From Streptomyces cylindrosporus (GTDB taxonomy: Bacteria; Actinomycetota; Actinomycetes; Streptomycetales; Streptomycetaceae): a DNA stretch of 64,000 nt. The position numbers were made by a program, and so were the translations under genes. Positions 59,216-64,000 of this stretch are shown here, piece after piece. How positions within the stretch are numbered: the stretch's first letter is position 1; each line of letters opens with the position of its first letter. Under the pieces are notes generated by a model. That model had not been told where the DNA came from, searched no databases, and saw only the letters and a list, made by a program, of their open reading frames with translations. The stretch covers positions 124,001 through 188,000 of the forward strand of contig NZ_JALDAY010000016.1 of NCBI RefSeq assembly GCF_022698165.1, in the 5' to 3' direction.

Positions 59216-61276
59216 TCAGTCCCTGACCGGCAGCCGCGCCTCGTCCCGGAAGAACAACGGGATCCGGTCCAGCGGTGCGTCCACCGTCACCGCCGCGCCG
59301 CCCGCGTACGTCCGCCCGGTCCACGCGTCCGTCCAGGTCGCCCCCGCCGGGAGATAGGCCGTGCGGGCCGTCGCCCCGGCCACCAGCACCGGCGCGACCA
59401 GCAGGTCCCGCCCGAAGAGGTACGAGTCGTCGACCCCCCAGGCCCCCTGGTCCTCCGGGAACTCCAGGAACAGCGGCCGCATCACCGGCAGCCCCTCCTC
59501 GTGCGCCTCCCGCATGACCTCCAGCACATACGGCTTCAGCCGCTCCCGCAGCCGCAGGTACCGCTCCAGGATCGCCCCGGCCTCCTCGCCGTACGACCAC
59601 ACCTCGTTCGGGCCGCCGGTCATGTCCGGCCCGAGCGGCATCCCCGGATCCCGGAAGCCGTGCAGCCGCATCAACGGCGACAACGCCCCGAACTGGAACC
59701 ACCGGACCATCACCTCGCGGTACGCCGGATCGTCCGGGTCCCCGCCGTGGAAGCCGCCGATGTCCGTGTTCCACCAGGGGATCCCGGACATCGCGGTGTT
59801 GAGCCCGGCCGCGATCTGCCGCCGCAGGGTGGCGAAGTCCGTCCCGATGTCGCCGGACCACAACGCGGCGCCGTACCGCTGACTGCCCGCCCAGGCCGAC
59901 CGGTTGAGGGTGATGACCTCTTCCCCCTCGGCCCTCAACCCCTCATAGAACGTGCGGGAGTTCTCGGCCGGATAGCTGTTGCCGACCTCCAGTCCCGGCC
60001 CCGTCCAGTACCGCAGGTTCTCCTGGAACCCCGGCTTCAGCTCCGGTTCGCACGCGTCCAGCCAGAACGCCGTGATGCCGTACGGCGCAAGGTAGTTGTC
60101 CCGTACCTTCGACCACACGAACTCCCGCGCGTCCGGGTTGGTCGCGTCGTAGAACGCCACCTGGACGGTCGACGCGACCTCCTTGTCCGGCCAGTCCGCG
60201 TGCGCCATGGGCCCGTACTGCGTGCCGATGAAGTACCCGCGCTGCTCCATCACCGGATGGTTCTCGCTCAGCGGGGACACCGACGGCCAGACGCTGACCA
60301 CCAACTTGATGCCCAGCTCGTCGAGTTCACGGACCATCGCGGCCGGGTCCGGCCACTCGGCCGGGTCGAACCTCCACTCGCCCAGATGCGTCCAGTGGAA
60401 GAAGTCGCAGACGATCGCGGCGATCGGCAGCCCCCGCCGCTTGTACTCCCGTGCCACGCCGAGGAGTTCGTCCTGCGTGCGGTACCGCAGCTTGCACTGC
60501 CAGAACCCCGCCGCCCACTCCGGCAGCATCGGCGTACGCCCGGTCACCGCGCTGTAGCGCCGCTGGCCGTCGGCCGGCGGCCCCGCCGTGATCCAGTAGT
60601 CGATCTGCCGGGCCGAGTCGGCGACCCACCGGGTGCCGTTGCCCGCCAGCTCCACCCGCCCGATGGCCGGGTTGTTCCACAGCAGTGTGTAGCCGCGACT
60701 CGACGACAGCACCGGAATGCCGACCTCGGCGTTGCGCTGCACCAGGTCGAGCACCAGCCCCTTCTGGTCGAACCGCCCGTGCTGGTGCTGCCCCAGCCCG
60801 TACAGCCTCTCGCCCTCGTATGCGGCGAACCGCTGCTCCAGCCGGTGGTGGCCGTTGCCCACCGCCGTGTAGAGCCGCGACCCCGGCCACCAGAAGTGCG
60901 CCCGCTCCTCGGCGAGCACCTCGCTGCGATCGTCCGTGCGCAGGAAGCGGACCAGGCCCTCGGCGCTCACTTCCACCGTCAGGGCGCCGACCGTCAACTG
61001 CCCTTCCCCGTCACCGATCTTGACGCTGCTCTCGGTGGCCGGGGCGGTGTCGAACAGTGCGCCCGGCAGCCCCTCCAGGATCGGACCGCCGAGCCGCGCC
61101 CGGACCCGGACCGCGTCCGGACCCCACGGCTCGATCCGGACCGTCTCCTGACGGCCGCTCCACTCCAGCGCCCCGTCCCGCTCACGGAACGTCCCGACGG
61201 TGGGCGAGGACTGCGCCAGGCTGACCTGAGTCCGGTTTTCGGCAGGCTGGTTCACGAGGAGTGCTCCCGAAGACAT
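59216..61276 (-). CDS. GH31 alpha-xylosidase
   Basis: 686 aa from ATG at 61276 (MSSGALLVNQP); a longer frame to 61369 would run into the LacI gene. GH31 barrel: GLGQHQHGRFDQKGLVLDL, nucleophile in AFWLDACEPE (D407), acid/base in WSGDIGTDF (D476), and GIPWWNTDIGGFHGG. The WLDACEPE form is usual for xyloglucan-type alpha-xylosidases, not for the KTDFGE group. It is cytoplasmic by lack of a signal. It removes alpha-1,6-xylose from the non-reducing end of imported oligosaccharides, after which GH3 releases glucose. It lies 82 bp after the LacI gene and may share its transcript. Confidence 0.87.
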   Translation of the reverse strand: MSSGALLVNQPAENRTQVSLAQSSPTVGTFRERDGALEWSGRQETVRIEPWGPDAVRVRARLGGPILEGLPGALFDTAPATESSVKIGDGEGQLTVGALTVEVSAEGLVRFLRTDDRSEVLAEERAHFWWPGSRLYTAVGNGHHRLEQRFAAYEGERLYGLGQHQHGRFDQKGLVLDLVQRNAEVGIPVLSSSRGYTLLWNNPAIGRVELAGNGTRWVADSARQIDYWITAGPPADGQRRYSAVTGRTPMLPEWAAGFWQCKLRYRTQDELLGVAREYKRRGLPIAAIVCDFFHWTHLGEWRFDPAEWPDPAAMVRELDELGIKLVVSVWPSVSPLSENHPVMEQRGYFIGTQYGPMAHADWPDKEVASTVQVAFYDATNPDAREFVWSKVRDNYLAPYGITAFWLDACEPELKPGFQENLRYWTGPGLEVGNSYPAENSRTFYEGLRAEGEEVITLNRSAWAGSQRYGAALWSGDIGTDFATLRRQIAAGLNTAMSGIPWWNTDIGGFHGGDPDDPAYREVMVRWFQFGALSPLMRLHGFRDPGMPLGPDMTGGPNEVWSYGEEAGAILERYLRLRERLKPYVLEVMREAHEEGLPVMRPLFLEFPEDQGAWGVDDSYLFGRDLLVAPVLVAGATARTAYLPAGATWTDAWTGRTYAGGAAVTVDAPLDRIPLFFRDEARLPVRD

Positions 61277-61358
61277 GAGGGTGCCCCACAGGGCACGCGA
61301 GAGAACGGGGTCAGAAAGAGCGGGGTGAAGGGAAGAACGGGGTTCAGGAAGTACCGGG

Positions 61359-62375
61359 TCAGGAAGCACGGGCGGGCGCCGGGCCCGTGCTCGCCCGCAC
61401 CGTCAACTCCGGTGCGATCAGCACGACTTCGTCGGTCCCGCGCCCGTCGAGCTTGGCCACCAGATGCTCCACGGCGTAACGGCCCATCTCCTGCGCGGGG
61501 ATGGCCACGGACGTCAGCCGCACCGAGGCCTGCACGGCAACCTGGTCCGGACAGATCGCCACCACGGACACGTCCTCCGGGACCGCCCGGCCCTGCTGCC
61601 GCAGCAGCGCGAGAAGCGGTTCGACGGCGGACTCGTTCTGCACGACGAACCCGGTCGTCCCGGGACGCTCGTCGAGGATCCGGGCGAGCGTGACGGCCAT
61701 CGCGTCGTACCCGCCCTCGCACGGCCGGTGCAGCAGCCGTACCCCCAACTCCTGGGCACGCGACCGGAGTCCGTCGAGCGTGCGCTCGGCGAAGCCGGTG
61801 TGCCGCTCGTAGACGGCCGGTGCCTCGCCGATGACAGCGATGTCGCGGTGGCCCAGCATCGCCAGGTGCTCCACGCACAGCGCGCCCGTGGCCCTGAAGT
61901 CAAGGTCCACGCAGGTGAGGCCGGTTGTGTCGGCCGGCAGCCCGATGAGCACGGACGGCTGGTCGGTGCCGCGCAGCAACGGCAGCCGCTCGTCGTCCAG
62001 TTCGACGTCCATCAGGATCATCGCGTCCGCGAGCCCGCTGCCGGTGACCCGGCGCACGGCGTCCGGGCCCTCCTCGCCGGTCAGCAGCAGGACGTCGTAG
62101 CCATGGGTCCGTGCCGTGGTGGCGACCGCGATGGCGATCTCCATCATCACCGGTACGTACATGTCGGTGCGCAGCGGGACCATCAGGGCGATGATGTTGG
62201 AACGGCTGCTGGCCAGGGCCCGCGCGCCCGCGTTCGGGTGGTAGCCCAGTTCGCGGATGCTCTGCTCGACCCGCAGCCGGGTGGTCGCGGAGATGGACCG
62301 CTTGCCGCTGAGGACATAGCTCACCGTGCTCGCCGAGACTCCGGCGTGCTGGGCGACCTCGGCGAGGGTGACCAT
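61359..62375 (-). CDS. LacI family transcriptional regulator of the xyloglucan locus
   Basis: 338 aa. N-terminal LacI HTH MVTLAEVAQHAGVSASTVSY and the hinge region NAGARALASS are exact for the family; the rest is the periplasmic-binding-protein-like inducer domain (GVDVVVLIGLPADTTGL, HLAMLGHRDIAVIG). It probably represses the locus without inducer and is relieved by a xyloglucan oligosaccharide. Four copies of the palindrome at O1-O4 lie in the two divergent control regions, one of them 17-33 bp upstream of this start, which suggests autoregulation. CebR sites (TGGGAGCGCTCCCA) are different but share the AGCGCT centre. Confidence 0.9.
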   Translation of the reverse strand: MVTLAEVAQHAGVSASTVSYVLSGKRSISATTRLRVEQSIRELGYHPNAGARALASSRSNIIALMVPLRTDMYVPVMMEIAIAVATTARTHGYDVLLLTGEEGPDAVRRVTGSGLADAMILMDVELDDERLPLLRGTDQPSVLIGLPADTTGLTCVDLDFRATGALCVEHLAMLGHRDIAVIGEAPAVYERHTGFAERTLDGLRSRAQELGVRLLHRPCEGGYDAMAVTLARILDERPGTTGFVVQNESAVEPLLALLRQQGRAVPEDVSVVAICPDQVAVQASVRLTSVAIPAQEMGRYAVEHLVAKLDGRGTDEVVLIAPELTVRASTGPAPARAS

Positions 62376-62391
62376 CCAGCTCTCCCAGCGG

Positions 62392-62408
62392 TGTGAAGCG
62401 CTTCGACA
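62392..62408. promoter_or_regulatory. operator O3 before the LacI gene
   Basis: TGTGAAGCGCTTCGACA: the 10-bp core GAAGCGCTTC (62395-62404) is intact, but one base of the 18-bp O4 symmetry is missing on the left. It lies 17-33 bp before the LacI start, close to the TATACG -10-like word, as expected for autoregulation with a weaker site. Confidence 0.7.
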
Positions 62409-62481
62409 GTGCGCGTTGCGTATAGGGGTGGGTGTGAGGGTGGTTCGACACTAGCTCTGGCGGGCGTGGGTGTCCATAGGT

Positions 62482-62499
62482 TGTCGAAGCGCTTCGACA
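62482..62499. promoter_or_regulatory. operator O4, 18-bp perfect palindrome
   Basis: TGTCGAAGCGCTTCGACA is a perfect 18-bp palindrome, the longest of the four sites, which includes the O1/O2 word. It is 114 bp before the GH12 start and 107 bp from the LacI start, so it may serve both genes or support looping with O3. Confidence 0.82.
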
Positions 62500-62612
62500 G
62501 CAATTCTCTTACGAGGGTGTCGGTGCCGTGGGGGGGGCAACCTCCGGCGGGGTCGGCGGCCACTGAGAGGCCGTAGAGGTCGTAGACGAACCGTCCCCCG
62601 GAAGGACCCCCG

Positions 62613-63422
62613 ATGCAACACCGCAGACCGCGCCTGTCCAAGAAGAGGAAGACCCTCCTCGCCTCCGCGGTCGCCCTCGCGGCGGCGGCCGGCGTGACCG
62701 TTGCGCAGGCCGGCGAGACCGACAAGGAGTGCACCGCCTTCGACACGATCACCCTCGGCAAGTACTACGTGAACAACAACCTCTGGAACGAGGGGAAGTA
62801 CACGGGCACCCAGTGCGTGTGGGCCAACTCCCGGTCGGGCTCGACGATCTCGTGGGGCACGGACTACAGCCTGGCGAACAGCTCCACCGGCAAGGACTAC
62901 GACGTGAAGTCGTACGCGAGCACCGTGCTCGGCTGGCACTGGGGCTGGAAGGTCGACAAGGCGACGACCGGGCTGCCGATCCGGGTCGGCGACCGCAAGA
63001 AGGTGACCGCCACCTGGGACTTCTCCCTCCCGTCCAGCCCCGGCACCATGAACGTCTCGTACGACCTGTGGCTGCACGCCAAGAACACCGCGGACTGGCA
63101 GGACCAGCCCACCGACGAGATCATGATCTGGCTCAACCGGCAGGGCGGCGCGGGCCCCCTCGGCACCAAGTACGGCAGCGTCAGCCTCGGTGGGGCGATG
63201 TGGGACATCTACCAGGGGGACATCGGCTGGAACGTGTACTCCTTCGTCCGCCGCGCGAACGCCACCAGCGCCACCCTCGACCTGGACGACTTCACCCAGG
63301 CACTCGTCCGGCGCAAGCTGCTCTCCAACGACAAGTACGTCTCCGGCATCGAGTCCGGCACCGAGGTTTTCAAGGGAACCGGCCGCCTGGACACGAAGTC
63401 GTACTCCGTCAACATCGGCTGA
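62613..63422 (+). CDS. secreted GH12 endoglucanase, second paralogue
   Basis: 269 aa. Signal peptide LLASAVALAAAAGVTVAQA with a basic start (RRPRLSKKRK). GH12 jelly roll: CTAFDTITLGKYYVNNNLWN, nucleophile in PTDEIMIWL (E169) and acid/base in SGIESGTEVF (E247). It differs clearly from the GH12 protein at 58458, so the pair is not a recent duplication. It is divergent from the LacI gene and probably repressed through O4. With GH74 and the other GH12 it would supply the extracellular cleavage of xyloglucan. Confidence 0.88.
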   Translation: MQHRRPRLSKKRKTLLASAVALAAAAGVTVAQAGETDKECTAFDTITLGKYYVNNNLWNEGKYTGTQCVWANSRSGSTISWGTDYSLANSSTGKDYDVKSYASTVLGWHWGWKVDKATTGLPIRVGDRKKVTATWDFSLPSSPGTMNVSYDLWLHAKNTADWQDQPTDEIMIWLNRQGGAGPLGTKYGSVSLGGAMWDIYQGDIGWNVYSFVRRANATSATLDLDDFTQALVRRKLLSNDKYVSGIESGTEVFKGTGRLDTKSYSVNIG

Positions 63423-63534
63423 ACGGGCGCGCGAAGGGTGGTGGGCTCGCCCCGGATCGGGTACATACGATCGAGTAGCACCCGTCGGTAACCAATTACG
63501 GTCCGAGATCCCGATTCGCGGCGAGGTGAGCCTC

Positions 63535-64000
63535 ATGTCCGCAAGCCCCACAGAATCTGCTGGACGCCCTACCGTCTCCGAACGTGAGGCCCGCCAGGTG
63601 GCCGAGGCGGCCCGGGAACAGGAGTGGCGCAAGCCCAGCTTCGCCAAGGAACTGTTCCTCGGCCGCTTCCGGCTCGACCTGGTCCACCCGCACCCCATGC
63701 CGACCGACGAGGCGGCCCAGCGCGGCGAGGAGTTCCTCGCCAAGCTCCGCGACTTCTGCGAGACCAAGGTCGACGGCGCCCTCATCGAGCGCGAGGCCCG
63801 CATCCCCGACGAGGTCATCAACGGCCTCAAGGAACTCGGCGCCTTCGGCATGAAGATCGACACCAAGTACGGCGGGCTCGGCCTCACCCAGGTGTACTAC
63901 AACAAGGCGCTGACGCTGGCCGGTTCGGCGTCCCCGGCGATCGGCGTGCTGCTGTCGGCGCACCAGTCGATCGGCGTACCGCAGCCGCTCAAGCTGTTCG
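63535..64000 (+). CDS. acyl-CoA dehydrogenase, N-terminal part (cut by window edge)
   Basis: The frame from ATG at 63535 (GAGGTGAG upstream) stays open to the right edge, about 155 codons. The start ERE-ARQVAEAAREQEWRKPSF, then the helical acyl-CoA dehydrogenase N-terminal domain (KVDGALIEREARIPDEVING, ELGAFGMKIDTKYGGLGL), and YYNKALTLAGSASPAIGVLL with LSAHQSIGVPQPLKLF agree with the long bacterial acyl-CoA dehydrogenases of beta-oxidation. The catalytic base region is outside the window. It appears unrelated to the xyloglucan genes and is separated by 112 bp. Confidence 0.82.
   Translation, partial: MSASPTESAGRPTVSEREARQVAEAAREQEWRKPSFAKELFLGRFRLDLVHPHPMPTDEAAQRGEEFLAKLRDFCETKVDGALIEREARIPDEVINGLKELGAFGMKIDTKYGGLGLTQVYYNKALTLAGSASPAIGVLLSAHQSIGVPQPLKLF

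Larger units (their letters stand above)
62376..62612. other. 237-bp divergent control region, LacI and GH12 genes
   Basis: Contains operators O3 and O4 and a minus-strand -10-like TATACG (62419-62424) before O3. I see no additional gene. The right half carries a G-rich run (62531-62538) upstream of the GH12 leader. Confidence 0.6.

Overview
The window is high-G+C DNA of a Streptomyces-type actinomycete. The signs are pervasive G/C third positions, GTG and TTG starts, twin-arginine lipoproteins, a full-length AfsR-type regulator, class F sortase, ECF sigma factors, a chitinase preceded by a DasR-like box, and 4-bp start/stop overlaps inside operons. It is chromosomal and mostly metabolic. I see no rRNA, tRNA, CRISPR array, transposase or integrase. 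The last gene runs off the right edge.

Layout. (1) 143-4161: a minus-strand group of MFS exporter, SRPBCC protein and carotenoid-cleavage-type oxygenase, with a TetR gene upstream; both promoters carry the same 11-bp word. (2) 4370-8397: a degraded gene fragment, then RidA, a MalY/PatB-type PLP enzyme and a DinB-like protein in one overlapping operon, divergent from an NCS1 nucleobase permease. (3) 8551-15751: hemerythrin, LLM oxidoreductase, SARP-NB-ARC regulator, cupin, metallo-hydrolase divergent from a TetR gene, and a YceI protein holding a 21-nt homopolymer. (4) 15971-24896: surface protein, class F sortase, ECF sigma factor and its partner, a leaderless membrane-protein gene, a serine hydrolase, an unusual sigma/anti-sigma/membrane fusion, GDPD, a deaminase of the adenosine-deaminase superfamily, a DUF4190 protein and NADAR.

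(5) 25109-32290 and 37744-44938: polyamine import and breakdown to succinate. This comprises gamma-aminobutyraldehyde dehydrogenase, a four-gene Pot-type ABC transporter, an FAD amine oxidase, GABA aminotransferase, a PucR regulator and a second aldehyde dehydrogenase. The two parts are separated by a small protein gene under an RBS-masking hairpin, a GH18 chitinase, a lower-G+C DUF262-AlbA_2 gene (a possible defence islet) and a PAP2 phosphatase; a TraD-like ATPase lies between gabT and the PucR gene.

(6) 45050-63422: a nearly complete xyloglucan utilisation locus. Secreted GH74 and two GH12 enzymes would cut the polymer; an ABC importer without its own ATPase would take up oligosaccharides; and GH42, GH95, GH31 and GH3 enzymes without signal peptides would remove galactose, fucose, xylose and glucose. 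A LacI-family regulator is encoded inside the locus. Its likely operator, TCGAAGCGCTTCGA, occurs in both divergent intergenic regions, four copies in all, so one repressor could control the whole set.

The items I would look at first are the DUF262-AlbA_2 gene with two TTA codons, the xyloglucan regulon and its operators, the GH3 enzyme with a fascin-like insert, the sigma/ZAS/transmembrane fusion, and the hairpin that masks the ribosome-binding site before 32421. Coordinates come from reading by eye; where I moved a start codon the reason is given in the entry.
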